From positions 1,101 to 65,100 of the forward strand of contig CAJNYU010000406.1 of the NCBI GenBank assembly GCA_905331475.1: a stretch of 64,000 nt of DNA, read 5' to 3'. Within the stretch, counting starts at the first letter, position 1, and every line of letters begins with the position of its first letter. This document shows, in pieces, positions 33,986 to 46,222 of this stretch. The notes under the pieces were generated by a model, which saw only the letters and a list, made by a program, of their open reading frames with translations, did no database searches and was not told where the DNA came from. This DNA comes from Rotaria socialis (Eukaryota > Rotifera > Eurotatoria > Philodinida > Philodinidae). The position numbers and the translations under genes are program-made.

Positions 33986-34882
33986 GGTGAAATTTTTGCT
34001 AAGTAATTTTTTTCATAAATTTTTTTTTCTAACGATGTTTTTGTTTTAGGTCGTTGGTGGCATCTGGTTTTCAGGGATATTTTTTTATTAACTTTTCGTT
34101 ATTTTGTGGTTACCCTCTTTTGTTGTATTTCGCTTGATTTGTTTTTCGTGTTTTCTCATATTTTCTCTTGGCTGATGCGTTGTTGGTCTCGCTTTTGTAG
34201 AGTTAATTAAAGCTGTTTTTGTTTTGATGTATTTCATATATCGTTAGCTAGGGCATCTTTGACCGTTTGACCGCTTTTTAACATTTTTTTCGAAGTTTTG
34301 TGTGACATGATTGAAAAGAATTTGAAAGACTTCTTTTCCGGTGTTGTGTTTTATGTCTCTTTATATGTGAGGAGTGCGATAAGTTCTTCTCACGCTTGAA
34401 TCGTTCATTTCTGTTTTTATTGACAACCGATAATCGAGAAATGTGTTTCTCTGTTGTCTTCTATTCAATTACCGTTTTTTTTGTTATTGTCTATTTTTGT
34501 TATGCACTTGGGCAATATGAAACCTGTTTTCTCATTTTATCTCGATTTTTTCGCTAATAAAAACTTCTAAAATTCATGATGTGCAGGAACTTTACAAATA
34601 AAAACTCTTTTACAGGGTAAACTGAAATGAACTAAATCATTTGTTGCAAAGGACACAGATTTTAAATATATCTTTTTGCTGGTTTTGTTGAAATCTTACA
34701 GACTGAGCATGAGCATACACGAGCCCGTTGATGGGCCGCATACGATTCTTTCTTTACGACTTACTGTGAGATTTCATAAACCACGATTTTTCGTACGCCC
34801 AGGTCGAGCAATCATATTGCATGATCTTATCAGATCTTGCATCTGATCTTACACGATCTTGCACGATTATACGAAAATTATA
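33986..34882. other. Gene-free stretch
   Basis: T-rich sequence downstream of the BEN gene. No gene supported. Confidence 0.4.
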
Positions 34883-35017
34883 CAAAAAATCGTAGTGCCT
34901 GAGATCTTAGATCAGGTCAAACAATCAGATTCTTCAAAGATCGTAGTAATGTGTAAAATCTTTCAAGAATCTGATTGGGCGAATTGATCTAAGAATCTCA
35001 GGAACTACGATTTTTTG
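34883..35017. mobile_element. 135-bp hairpin element
   Basis: CAAAAAATCGTAGTGCCTGA at 34883 is matched by the complement of TCAGGAACTACGATTTTTTG ending at 35017, with inner arms CAATCAGATTCTTCAAAGAT and its complement. Arms total about 58 bp with a short loop. Surrounding sequence to 35335 has further ATCGGA/TCCGAT motifs like those in the 26144-27160 element. Confidence 0.7.
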
Positions 35018-35635
35018 TCAGATTCTCGTAAGATTTCGCCCGCATTCCAAGATCTTGTGTCAGATTTTTCGAATTGGGCGATTTTCTGTTGGATCCTACT
35101 CGATCAGATACGATATTGATGTACTATCGGACATGATCGGACAAGATTCTTTATCTGTTCTGACTCTCTGATTGCTCGTCCTGAGGTCGACAACTCCTTC
35201 AAAAAACATCCGAGTTCTCAGATCCGGTACACGTAGGGAGCCGAATGGACTTCGACAATCGGGTTTCATCGGAATCATGTCGGATACAATCATCGAATTT
35301 GAACACACCCAGTAGAATCCGATTGCCGACTTTTGATTTGGGTAAGTAATAATTTATGGCAACGATATCAATGTATCAGCAATCTACCAGCCAGTGATAG
35401 AGTTGAGTACGGATGTGCTCAAGAAAATAGTTTTTTGGGTGGGGATATGGCTGTGAATAGCCCTTAAATTTAATATGACTCATGCTATACAAAAGTCACA
35501 CCCACACCAACACTCTCAAGGCATAACGTATATTGTAATATTATATATTTATCAGCAAATGGTTTCTTGTTACATTGCATATAAATAGAATATATTTGAA
35601 AAATGAAATTAAAAAAAGCCAAAAAAAAATTCTAA
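35018..35635. other. Gene-free stretch with TCCGAT-type repeats
   Basis: Contains TCGGACA/TGTCCGA-like motifs at 35095-35330 and a CACACCCACACC motif near 35496. No gene supported. Confidence 0.4.
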
Positions 35636-36912
35636 TTAATGCGGACGTCTTATTTTAAATACATGCGAAAGCTTATCCAGTGCATCATGTGAAAAATTTT
35701 TTCTCAATCGGGATGCTGTTGGACTTGTTCCTTGACCGGTTGAACTATTATGAATTTGATGATCCACATGAATACTGCGACAATTACTTGATGTTACATG
35801 TTGTCCAGTAGTAATTATCATAAGAAATAAACTTTTTATTTCTTCAGTATCAACACGATTTGCTATTGTTTCATCAAGTGTTTCGTCATAAATTTTTGAA
35901 TATTCTAATTTAATTTCAGATAAATCCTTATATTCATGACCAATAATAATCCTTGTTAATGTTATATAATCAATTGGGCTTTTATCTAATGTTTGCCGAA
36001 GAATTTTAGCATAATAAACACCTGGTGATCGTGTATACTCAATCATATCTTGAAAACATTCGGCTTCAATTTTACCTTGAAATTCACGTTCGATTGCTTC
36101 TTGTATTGGTCGTCCATATTTATCTTCATAGATATCAAATATTGCTGATAATTGTGAAAAAGGATCACGCGTAACAATGTTTATAAATGTATCATAATCA
36201 ATGCCAGGTTTACCTTCACCAGATTCATATAATTTTTGAGCAATTAATTTTGCAGTTGATACTGACTGATCAGGTACTTCCAAACGTTGTCCTGCAAGTA
36301 GTTCAATAAGTAATTGGGATAGAATACTTTTTTCATCTTCAACGCTTTCAATATATTTTTCAACAGAAATTTTAAATAAATTTGTATATGTTGCTTTGAA
36401 TACTTTTGTATCATCATTACTTAATGCCAATAAGATTTCCACTAGTTTTTTTGATATATCAATATTACTTTTATCGGTTTGCTTCAATGTAAGTAAATCA
36501 TGAAAATTACGTACATACAATTCAATTGGTTCAATTAGCATGGCTGATGTACATGAACGCAGGGGAGATTCAGGCTGTTGAAGTACCATATCAATAAGAT
36601 TATACTTATATTCATATTCAATACCATGAACAAGTACCATACGCTGTTTACAAGTATACAACGACAGAAACTGAAGAATACTCCTTAAATCTATTGTATT
36701 AGTTGTGTTACACTGTTGCAATATTTTCGACAAATATTTTGCATCACGTTTATAATCGAATGTGTTCGAATGACCAAATAAAGGAGCACTTGATATTCGC
36801 TAGTAAAAAGTGAAACTGAGACATGTTTGTTCGATTAAAAGAAATATTTGATAATACTTACTGGTAAACGTTTCTCAGGTTTATTAGAATTGCTATCAAA
36901 TACTTTCTTCAT
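35636..36912 (-). CDS. Divergent annexin-like protein
   Basis: Two exons (36912-36862, 36799-35636) in phase give 404 residues. Annexin architecture is visible as four helical repeats, clearest in repeats 3 and 4: YDTFINIVTRDPFSQLSAIF (annexin 'F-x-x-I-x-x-x-R-S-x-x-x-L'), EAIEREFQGKIEAECFQDMI, then YYAKILRQTL and DYITLTRIIIGHEYKDLSEI with EYSKIYDETLDETI. Annexins bind acidic phospholipids through Ca2+ loops of the form GxGTD plus a distant acidic residue. Here those loops are mostly replaced (for instance LDKSPIDY before repeat 4; GEGKPGID before repeat 3 keeps only part), so Ca2+ binding is probably weakened. A Ser/Thr-rich tail of about 60 residues follows the core. Not annotatable to a named annexin. 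Confidence 0.75.
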
Positions 36913-38325
36913 ATTTGTACTGTTTGTACTTTAGCACGAATAACTAAATAACAAATGAAAATGGTAATAAAAATAAAGATAAATTTTTTCGGTGCGCATA
37001 TTAAGTAGAAATACTTTTCGATCAAGAAAAATTGAAAGAAAGATGGAGGATGAAAAAGAAATAAACAAACTTGTCATTAGTTATGGTTGGCCAATTTTTC
37101 ATACGACAAAAATGCAATTAAAGTGCCTGCAAATTATGATGATAACAAAATAAATGCGTCTATAGATGTTTATTTGAATATGGGTATCTTTTTCCTTCTA
37201 AACCGAACCTACAATTACACTCTCGAAAAGTGTCTTTGTAGTAGCCAAACGAAAGTTGGGAAAAGTATTTTCTATCTTCGTCGACACCCACAGCCACATT
37301 TATGTACTTTTTCTTTGGGTGTTCGAACAGAGTAAACAGAGTTCGTGAAGAGATAAAAAGGGTAGGTTATTCTAGTCAAGTATCGAGTAAATAATGCTTT
37401 TGTTGTAGTCAGATATTTCAGTGCCAAAAAATGACAGCAGTAGTTGTGTGAGTTCATGAGCACGTTAGAACAAAGCTATTGCTTCATACTGCTACGGTAA
37501 CAGAATCGAGTAATGCCTGACACGCAAGTTGACATCGACCAAGTCATTCAACGACATCTAACAAAATAATTGTAGCGTACCGTGAATCATCACAGAGGTA
37601 TGTCATAGCAACAGAATGTTTCGATGACGCTCTAATAGCAACAATGTGACTGATGTCAAAACTGATGAAATTTTGCTTGCGTATGAATACGAGTCAATGA
37701 TGTAGAACGTTTGGAATGAAAAGTAACACGAAGCCTAAAGAGCCACAGTAGGATGTTTCTTGATACGATAACGAATAGTATCTAAATTTCAGCTTTCGAT
37801 AGTCCTCTGGATGCATAGTTCGGTACAGCGGATCTCAAAATCATGTGCAAAGTTTTTATTTCAAAGTATTATATTGTAATCCGTTCGTCAAACCCAGTAT
37901 GATAAATACATATACACCGCTTACACTTCAAATCAGACGAGTGACATTGCTAACGCTGAGCTTCGTTTTGGCTTTTTCTTAGTTTGTCTTTGTCGACAAC
38001 ATACTAAGCGTATATGTCTAAATACTTCTTCTTTTATGTTACTTAGATAGGACAAATTTGTATTTTCATTCCACGATCAAATTAACATGTTTTGAAGAAC
38101 ATACGAAAACGAAAAAAATGAACCCTTCAGATCCGTGAAGTTTCTTTCTATCGGGAGACTCGTAATTTTGCGAAATATCTTACATAGAATAATTTCCTAA
38201 AACTACCTAAACCATCAAATGGAAGAGAATCCTATTTTTGTAGAGTGTACAAAAGTAATTAAACGAACTGACCGTTATTGGCATTATCTTCTACGACAAA
38301 ATCCAAAATGAGTGACATCCCTGAA
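36913..38325. other. Gene-free stretch
   Basis: No supported gene in about 1.4 kb. An 82-codon plus-strand frame at 37087 has no family resemblance. A short telomere-like CACCCACAGCCAC motif lies near 37286. Confidence 0.4.
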
Positions 38326-38332
38326 GGACATA

Positions 38333-38839
38333 AAAGTACACCCACACCCTCATGTATCAGTGATTAAAGGAAGTACTGAAGGTAATGTATTTTTTCTCCC
38401 ATCATAACTATACTATTTATTCGTCACTCGTTTCCTGCAGGAGCATATCGTTGTGAAATTCTAGGCCGAGAATTCATGTTTAGTGATCAAATAGAAATAG
38501 TTATAGGCGGTCTATATGGTCACAATATTGCAGAAGTAAAGTGTTGCTTTATTTACTAGGGTTCATCTATACTGAGAGATATTTTTTGCAGCACGCACAT
38601 TTTTATGTTGACCATAAGCGCGTGAATCGTCAGTCCTTATTAGACGATCATCAAGGAAAAGATGTTCATGTTTATTATGCTGATCATATTCACGATGCGA
38701 GCAGGTAGCTTCTTTTTAGAGCCATACTTCGACACAGTCTCATTCTCTGTTGTTAAATTTTAGACTTGGTTCATTTTCTGTTCCTGTACTTGAACACCAC
38801 CAAACGCTTCGACACCACGAAACTGGTGTGATACATTGA
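38333..38839 (+). CDS. Small His-rich protein, unknown (5' end unresolved)
   Basis: Four stretches join in phase through GT-AG introns: up to 38381, 38441-38535, 38592-38704 and 38764-38839. They end at TGA 38837-38839. The joined product is about 110 residues: EILGREFMFSDQIEIVIGGL, then HAHFYVDHKRVNRQSLLDDH, KDVHVYYADHIHDASR, and a tail VLEHHQTLRHHETGVIH. Consistent phase over three introns supports a real gene. No ATG precedes it in frame: the first stretch overlaps a CCCACACCC motif and is closed by a TGA upstream. The many His could bind metal, but that is speculation. I do not recognise the family. Confidence 0.5.
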
Positions 38840-40557
38840 AATCACACGAACAACAAATAACAACATATTACTTCATGTCTCAATTTTTTATCCAGTAGTT
38901 TCTAGTCGTTTTGATGGAATGTGATTTGCTCATCGTTGTTTCTACCTTAATCTCATTTTTCGTTTTGTCTGTCTTTAAAATACATTCGTATATTCACGAT
39001 ATCATACATGTTGTTGTTACTTTGACTTTTTAAAAACACTATCTTGATGATGTGGGTGCGTGAGTATTGATACAAACAACTTGCTCAATAATAGTTAAGT
39101 ATAAAATATATAATAAGATTTCCCCCTCTACGTAGAGGTAGCCAAGTAAGCTATCCAATAGTAAGTATTTTTATGATTCATTTGTTCGCTTAGATTTGTA
39201 CCAACATTTTATTTCACCGATGCAAAGATATAGGTTTCGGCCTATAGTAAGTTTTCTTAATCCTTCAGAAGGGTTTATGAAAATTTCATTGTAAAACCTG
39301 TTTTCCGTCTAGATTGAACGCATTTTTGAAGCATAAAAAAGGTTAGACATAGAACCAGATTTCGCTAGAATCTTAAAAGCTCTTCAAAATAGTACCCACA
39401 TATCGAATCCTAAAACGTTCAGTGCCTCACTTATTTTTAGAGTATGATTATTTGGATTCTTCTTCTATAAACTCAGCTATGATAAGTGCTTCTTGTTGTG
39501 TACTCAAAAAAGTGAGTGCACTTTAGAATCGATCAGTGTGTCCGGCCGGCCGGCCGTCCGTTTACACGATAACTCTCGAAAGGAGAGTTAGATCATGATG
39601 AAATTTTCTACACAGTTCAGCCTCATTAATGTCTCAGTCGAGTTCGAAGATGAGAAGGATCCGCCAAGAAATGGTTGAGTTATCGAAAAAATTGTCATTA
39701 TTGACCAATCCAACTCTGAGGGGGGGGGGTACAGGGATTTTTTCAAAAAACAAAATTTTCTTAGAATTATTCACAACACATATAAATCGACTCAGTTTTT
39801 AACGCTGATTCCGAATCTGATATTAATTTTGAACCAAATCGTAGCTTTCTAACAAAATATCGCCTGAAAAAGATCTAAAAAATGCACAAAAACTGCATCC
39901 AGGAACCAAATTGGCTAAATATATTTCAGATGACCAGTAGCTTTGGGGTTTCTCAAATGCCTGGTTTTGTAGCTAGTCAAAAGGACTATCGAAAGGTAAA
40001 AACCCGAACTCGATAGCTATTAATATTGGTGATTTGTTAGGAGAATACTGATGCCTGTATCTATCATATATCGCTTATAGATTCATGAGGTTCCTTACAA
40101 TCGTAATCCCGCTAGATACAAGCGCTAATCCATTCAAAAATAACTCTTCTTGCCCAGTTTTCCAAGCTAAACACGAATCTGAACTTAATTTCTGTGATTT
40201 CTAAAGATATTATATCACTCTAAGAGTAGAGTCAGTGGTCACCGGATATGGTCGCAAACAGTGTGGTCCATGCTAACTTAGCACACCTGTATTTTCTCGC
40301 AATTTAGTGGCAAGGGATTATCTTGATGAGATCTGTCTTATAGAAAGAAAAAAGTGAATATACCTTTTCACTTTTTGAAGTACACATAACACTCGGATTT
40401 AAATCCGAGGTTTTCGCATTTATTTTAAACATGAAGATAGAAAGGAGAATTAAGTAAATATAATACTAGTTGATGTAAAAGCAGAAATGTTCATTCAATA
40501 CTTTTCTCGTAGCGATAATATATAGAGGAAAAAAACTACGATCCTCTACTGAGGTAT
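38840..40557. other. Gene-free stretch with GGCCGGCC repeat element
   Basis: No supported gene in 1.7 kb. Contains CTACGTAGAG palindromes near 39127, a TGTGGG-type motif near 39051 and a GC-rich repeat at about 39530-39690. Confidence 0.45.
39530..39690. repeat. Interspersed-repeat-like segment with GGCCGGCCGGCCG core
   Basis: GTGTGTCCGGCCGGCCGGCC is followed by GTCCGTTTACACGATAACTC and a short AGAGTT/AACTCT inverted pair. The jump in GC against flanking DNA and the CCGGCCGG tandem suggest a dispersed repeat. I cannot assign a class. Confidence 0.5.
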
Positions 40558-40922
40558 TTACACTAGCGATACACGAGTTGTCATTCGAGGAAGAGCTATA
40601 AGGAGACACCAAGGAAAAGGAGCACAACAAACATCAACTTTCATTTCATCTTTTCGTTTGGTATTTTCATTGATTATGCTTAATCGATGTTCATCACCAT
40701 TCAATGTAATTGTATATACATGTCCGTCCTTTCGTTGTCTAGAAGTTGCACTGTTTCCTCCACAGGTGTATAAATTTGCACAAATTTCTCATCGGCCACT
40801 GTATTAACAATGGTAGACTTCGCTGGTGGTGGATCAGCGAAAGCCATACAGTTCCTCTGTATATAATAGGAAACACAGCCAACAACAAAATACACGAGCG
40901 CTTGTAGGTATTTTTTTCTCAT
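40558..40922 (-). CDS. Possible small membrane protein gene
   Basis: A minus-strand ATG at 40922 opens MRKKYLQALVYFVVGCVSYY, a basic start with a hydrophobic helix, and this frame closes at 40701. A second, overlapping frame from about 40742 to a TAA at 40560-40558 is also protein-like (HVYTITLNGDEHRLSIINEN, later CCAPFPWCLLIALPR). A GT-AG intron ending CTTCTAG at about 40744 could join them, but the candidate donors near 40810 give an unusual 83-nt intron. It could be a spliced gene of about 100 residues or a frameshifted relic. Function unknown. Confidence 0.35.
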
Positions 40923-41401
40923 TTTTTTTAAGTATGTTCCATTTCATTCGTGCCATTCATCTTTCTTTTGTAATTTTTTTTCGAACGCTGACGGTAGACA
41001 AGATGACGATAACGTTTAAAAACCAAAAAAAAACTGCAGAGCCAGTGATGAGGAATCCACGTGCATTGTATTGAAAAAGTGTGGGGTACTGAAAGCAAAA
41101 ATTGCACATATCTAAAATTTTTCATTGGCGCGCATACTCAATTTGTTCATGAATTACTTGTTGACTTTTAGGTTAGTTTGTACAGCATGCTTAGATCTGT
41201 TTTTTGCATACCAAAATACAAAATTATCGATCGTATCAAATGGGCGGAGCTCTTTTCAGAATATTGGCAAAGTTTTATACAAAAGTTTGAAATAGAAATG
41301 TTGAGTAAGAAAATTTTTTAAAAGCATAAATTATCTCTTAACAGTGGCCTTGGTCGAAATTTAAGCAATTTATTTCAAAGAAAGCACCATTTCGAAAAAG
41401 A

Positions 41402-43843
41402 TCAGCGCGCAATGACTATATTATCAATCAAAAATTGTGCATTCGTTTCATTTATAACGAATTCTAAGCCAGCAAAGGCAGATGTCAGTGGAAATGACAC
41501 TGTCTGAACGGCAGTTACGTATTCTGTTGACCCTAGTTTATATGTATGCTTGCTAAGAGCAGGAAGTACGTGTACTACATGAGAATCAAACGTTTCATTT
41601 TCATACCAAAGCAATACTGTTAAATTATTGACTAATCCTTCAGGCGTACGACCAATCATAAATCTTACACTAGATCCATTGACTGGATTTTGCAAATTGA
41701 TTGCATATTTTCCAATTAAATCTTTCATTGGTTGCAAAATTAACATTGCCGAACGATAAACCTCAACATAAACAGAACCCCACAACAATAAATTCGTTGC
41801 ATTGATTTTCGATCCAGCAATTGTTCCAATGGTCACATCATAATTTTCAAAATCGGCAATGATAATTTCTTTTGAATCTTGAAATGTTGATATATAGTTC
41901 GTATGAGGTAAATAGCGGAGTCCCGAACGATAATCTTCAAATAGTATGCAATATTGTGTTTGATTTTTTAAAACAATATTCATTAAAGCAGCCATATACA
42001 TTTTACAAATATGTTGTTGCTCTTCGGCTTTCATTAGTGGACGAACATTGATGAATTGATTTACTCCCGGAATCAGATCATACCGCCCCCATTTTGTATT
42101 AAATTGTCCATGATTAGCTTGATGTACGTAAAGTGATGCTTTGAAATTATAGATGCTACTGTTCGATGTAAATCGTAGACTCTTTAATTTACCTTGGAAT
42201 GAAAACGACAATAGATCAGCATCATAAATTCCATGAATGCCAAACATCGTTACATCATGCGATTCGAGACTGTATCCTAACGGCGTATAACCATCGTCTG
42301 TACCGCTGATAGAAAATAATGCTTTTATTTCGAAGTTGTAATTACTCAATGAAATACTGCCTGGATAATCAGGTAAAAATTTTAATTTATTTAACACATA
42401 AGCGATAGCAATAGTTTCACCACCACGTGAATGACCCATCAAACCAATATTGGATAAATCTAGTTGGTTGTAGAATTGGTTTTTTTCTTGTGTATTCCAT
42501 AAACGTAATTGTTTTAATGTTTCCAATAGAATGAGTGCTCGTGCGATAAACTCCGGTCGTCGACTGAAACTAACATCATACTTTTTTATTTTCGACATTT
42601 GACCATATTCAGTTGAAGAATAAAATGGAGCAAGATTTAGAAAATTTTGATCCACTGAAACAGTGAAAAAGCCTTGACTAGCGAGCATTGTACTCAAATA
42701 TTCGTAACCATTTTCACTCGATCCCGTAGACATATGATTACCGTGTACCATTAGAACAATGGGATATGGACCGCTACTAGTATTAGCTGGGTACCATATT
42801 CTACCGTTCAATGGAAGAGTCGATTCATCAAATTGAAAATTTTGTTTATTAAATGTTGATAAAGTAATTATTGAAGATAAATCAATGGTTGGTGTTATAA
42901 TTGATGCTTTCGAGCCATAGTCAATTCGATTGTCCATTCCACTTCCGTATGTAAGAAATCCATACGAGTAGTTCCCATTTAGCGATGGGTCATGAGTTAG
43001 ATTATGTGGAAATCTCTCTGTTGGTGTTATAACGTTTATTTTCGTAGCATAACCATCATTCAAATAGTACCATAGTATAAGACTGACTACAACACATCCG
43101 ATAATAGCTAGAGCAGCGAAAAGAATTTTCAATCTTTTTGTGTCATAAAAAATAGCTGCAGCAATACCACCAATAAAAATAACATGACTCAATGCCAGTG
43201 CAAGTCCAAGCCCGAAACCGACAGGTCCAGAACCTGTTCGCATGGCTACTGTTAACATAAATAACGCGCACGTTAAAAAGCTTCCAACAAAAAATGAGAC
43301 CGTTCCATAAGATAACTGTTGGTGAATTGAAGAACTTTTTTTCCAGAAGAAAACAATTGTAATAATTAAGATATACATTACAAATGATATTATCCAAATA
43401 ACAGTTGACATATAGATAAGAAATACAACAAAATTTGCGAATGAACCGTAGCCTAAATCAAGTGGCGACATCACTGATGCTGATAATAGAAGTGTTAAGA
43501 CTGTTAAACCAGTACTTGTTAGATTGACAATATTATCTAACACACTCTTTTTATTCGATTTTAATGATTCCATGTTTCTCTTCTTCGATCTTTGCCATAA
43601 TTGCACAGAAAAGATGCTTGTAGCACAAAAAATTGCAACTGTACTTATGATAATTAACAGTAATAATTGTAAAGTTAGTTTACGCATAATTGCGAGAACT
43701 GTTATCATTAATACTAACGTTAAACAGCAAATTCCAACCCAAAGAATATTTTTAATCATTGGTGACAATTTTTTTCTAGCTGTACGTTCGTCATCGTCAA
43801 TATTCACTTCTATTAGTTTATTCAACATGATAAAACAACGCAA
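41402..43843 (-). CDS. Polytopic membrane protein with C-terminal alpha/beta-hydrolase domain
   Basis: One uninterrupted frame of 813 residues (first ATG at 43843; a second in-frame ATG at residue 6 leads MLNKLIEVNIDDDE). The first 270 residues hold about seven hydrophobic helices (for example ILWVGICCLTLVLMITVLAI and VGFGLGLALALSHVIFIGGI). From about residue 350 comes an alpha/beta-hydrolase: PIVLMVHGNHMSTGS (oxyanion-loop HGN), a GFFTVSVDQ strand and NIGLMGHSRGGETIA with the nucleophile elbow GHSRGG; a later HANHGQF could supply the catalytic His. This combination resembles bacterial and metazoan membrane-linked 'platelet-activating-factor-acetylhydrolase-like' or dienelactone-type hydrolases, but substrate is unknown. 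It is intronless among intron-rich neighbours. Confidence 0.75.
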   Translation of the reverse strand: MRCFIMLNKLIEVNIDDDERTARKKLSPMIKNILWVGICCLTLVLMITVLAIMRKLTLQLLLLIIISTVAIFCATSIFSVQLWQRSKKRNMESLKSNKKSVLDNIVNLTSTGLTVLTLLLSASVMSPLDLGYGSFANFVVFLIYMSTVIWIISFVMYILIITIVFFWKKSSSIHQQLSYGTVSFFVGSFLTCALFMLTVAMRTGSGPVGFGLGLALALSHVIFIGGIAAAIFYDTKRLKILFAALAIIGCVVVSLILWYYLNDGYATKINVITPTERFPHNLTHDPSLNGNYSYGFLTYGSGMDNRIDYGSKASIITPTIDLSSIITLSTFNKQNFQFDESTLPLNGRIWYPANTSSGPYPIVLMVHGNHMSTGSSENGYEYLSTMLASQGFFTVSVDQNFLNLAPFYSSTEYGQMSKIKKYDVSFSRRPEFIARALILLETLKQLRLWNTQEKNQFYNQLDLSNIGLMGHSRGGETIAIAYVLNKLKFLPDYPGSISLSNYNFEIKALFSISGTDDGYTPLGYSLESHDVTMFGIHGIYDADLLSFSFQGKLKSLRFTSNSSIYNFKASLYVHQANHGQFNTKWGRYDLIPGVNQFINVRPLMKAEEQQHICKMYMAALMNIVLKNQTQYCILFEDYRSGLRYLPHTNYISTFQDSKEIIIADFENYDVTIGTIAGSKINATNLLLWGSVYVEVYRSAMLILQPMKDLIGKYAINLQNPVNGSSVRFMIGRTPEGLVNNLTVLLWYENETFDSHVVHVLPALSKHTYKLGSTEYVTAVQTVSFPLTSAFAGLEFVINETNAQFLIDNIVIAR

Positions 43844-46222
43844 TTACTTGTTGAACAAGAAACTTCTCTTGATCTACTAGAAACAAAATTATATAGAATC
43901 AAAGAAGATTTCATGAAATCTAAGAACACGATGACAATTTAGAAATTATTTTATGAATCTTTTGATTAGGACACAACAGCTATCAGGACTTCTCAGATGT
44001 TCTGTATTAATTACATTTGCTATCATAGAAAACAATACAAAAGGTAATAGGAATAATTCTCTTTCATGAGGAGCTGAACCATTCATCTTTTGCTTTCCGT
44101 ACAGCTGTACCAGCACTATAAGAAATCGGTATCTTAAGAAACCGTTGATTTTAGTAGGAAGAGATGCGATGCTCAGATTTTCTAAATCCTTTTTTTTATA
44201 AAGACAATCGTTCAAGGAAACGCTCAGTGTAAATGGTAAAAGCTACAAAACATAATATATGCTGGTTAATGCTAATAAACGGAGCGAAAAATCATTGCCA
44301 TTTATTAAAACAACAAGGACCAGTTAGAAAATAAATTTTAAAAATTGCACTAAATCATTAATCAATCATAATAAGCAGATGATAAGCTCAATAGATATTT
44401 TTAATAAACTTAATTTTTATTTCGTCCTCGTTTAATAGTCTTACAAGAGGAATCCATGTGTACTTCATCGCGAATGCACATAACAAAAAGCAGTGAAATC
44501 AGCTAAGAAACGAATTTCAACGGAACTCTATCGAATGCGCACCTCTTTGTAAATAATTATAATTATTGAGGTGACCAAATCTGCAGAAAAGTAACTTGCT
44601 AACATGCGCAAATGATTTATTCACTTCTTAAGATTTTATCGCGATCTCAAAATGAGAGCAAAGCTTTTCTCTGTTATCCAGCGAATGTAGTATCTTACAC
44701 GAATGAATTATTTGTTGGTATTCTATCATTTTATGATTCTTCATTCGTTGATTTAATATAAAGTAGAATTCTCAGCAAAATTCTAATCTTTCGAAATGAA
44801 AATAAATCACTTTTACTTTCTAGATTGCATTTCTACATTTCCGATAAAATTCCATAATACAGTTTTACGCATTTTTTATTTAATTTACTTGATACGAAAT
44901 TTTTTATATTCGAATTTTGACTTTAGGATCACATGATCGCGCACAGTAGTACGATATCTATGCTCCACAGTATTTGCAAAAATTGAGGGTTCGTTATTTA
45001 TTAATCATATTTGAGTTTCTAACGATGAATTTAATAATATACTAATTTGATAGCTGTCAAAATACGTTCTAAGGCGAAAAGGAAACGGTTCATTGAACTC
45101 AGCTTTCGTCTCTACGTGAATAAAATCGAATTTCTATCTAAAATTAAATACTTACTATAAATAGAAAAAAAGTAGAAGATCCTATTTTTGATATGTACTA
45201 CTGAAGAAACCAATACATCATTTCGTAGATAGTGTGTGCCGTGAATGAAAGAAAGGAAAATGAGGAACCTCTGGCAAAGCTTCAGTGTTTTTGCAAGGTC
45301 ATTACTAAATGACTGATTGTCGTAGATAACAAATATTTGTATTCTGATGTGTTCTTGGCAAATAATATCGAGTTGATTCATAGAATGAGTAACACAGGTA
45401 TCCCTATATTTTGAGTAGTAGACTATGCATTTAGATGAAATTGTTTTTCTTTTACCTCCTGGAAATTATTTTGATTCGAAAGCTTAATAGAACCAAGTGC
45501 TTTTTAGATCAACGATAAACAATGACAAAAAATGTAGGAGAATAACTGAAAAAACCGCTACCGTCAATGTGGTTTAGAAATGACGCGTTCTTTCATGAGT
45601 AATCATACACTATATCAAAAACTATTTCATCGTTAGACAGCAAGTGTTTTTGGTCCTCTTAAATACAAGTCCACCGCTCCATTTTTTTTGTATTCTCTTT
45701 TTATATGGTTACCCAATCAAGACAGCCACTATGCGTTCGCTTATTCTTCTTTCTCCCACGGATGTAGGTGTGGGTACCATGTGAAATCATCGATAGCTAC
45801 ACCCAATAATTGTTAACAACTTCCTTGCACTATGCTCTACGAATTGAAAAGAGGAATAGTATTTCTTTTTCCCGACGCAGCAAACATTGATTTGAACGAG
45901 AATGTCAACGAGATGACTGAAAATAGAGAGATCCCGATGAGTAAAGGCGAAAAATATGGCAGCTAGTAAAACAGAAAAATCGATGATATCAGAGAATGTT
46001 TTTTCTCGTTCTCTCCATACCACAAGATAAAGTTTTAAGCCAAATAAGAGTGATATAAATAGTGGAATGATGTACATCCGAAAATCAAAATTTAAAATTT
46101 TTGAGGATTTCAAACAAATGTGCACCGCGCAACTGCCAAATACAAGAAAGTAAAAAGATTGATAAGCATTTTGCGCGTAAAAATAAATAATTCAGTACAA
46201 ATTTTAGACATACGAATCTTCG
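43844..46222. other. Gene-free stretch
   Basis: About 2.4 kb of AT-rich sequence without a supported gene. A GATGTAGGTGTGGGTA telomere-like motif lies near 45763. Several frames of 75-112 codons have no protein-like features. Confidence 0.4.

Noticed and set aside
43524-43880. 118-codon plus-strand frame
   Set aside because: Antisense shadow of the membrane-hydrolase gene.
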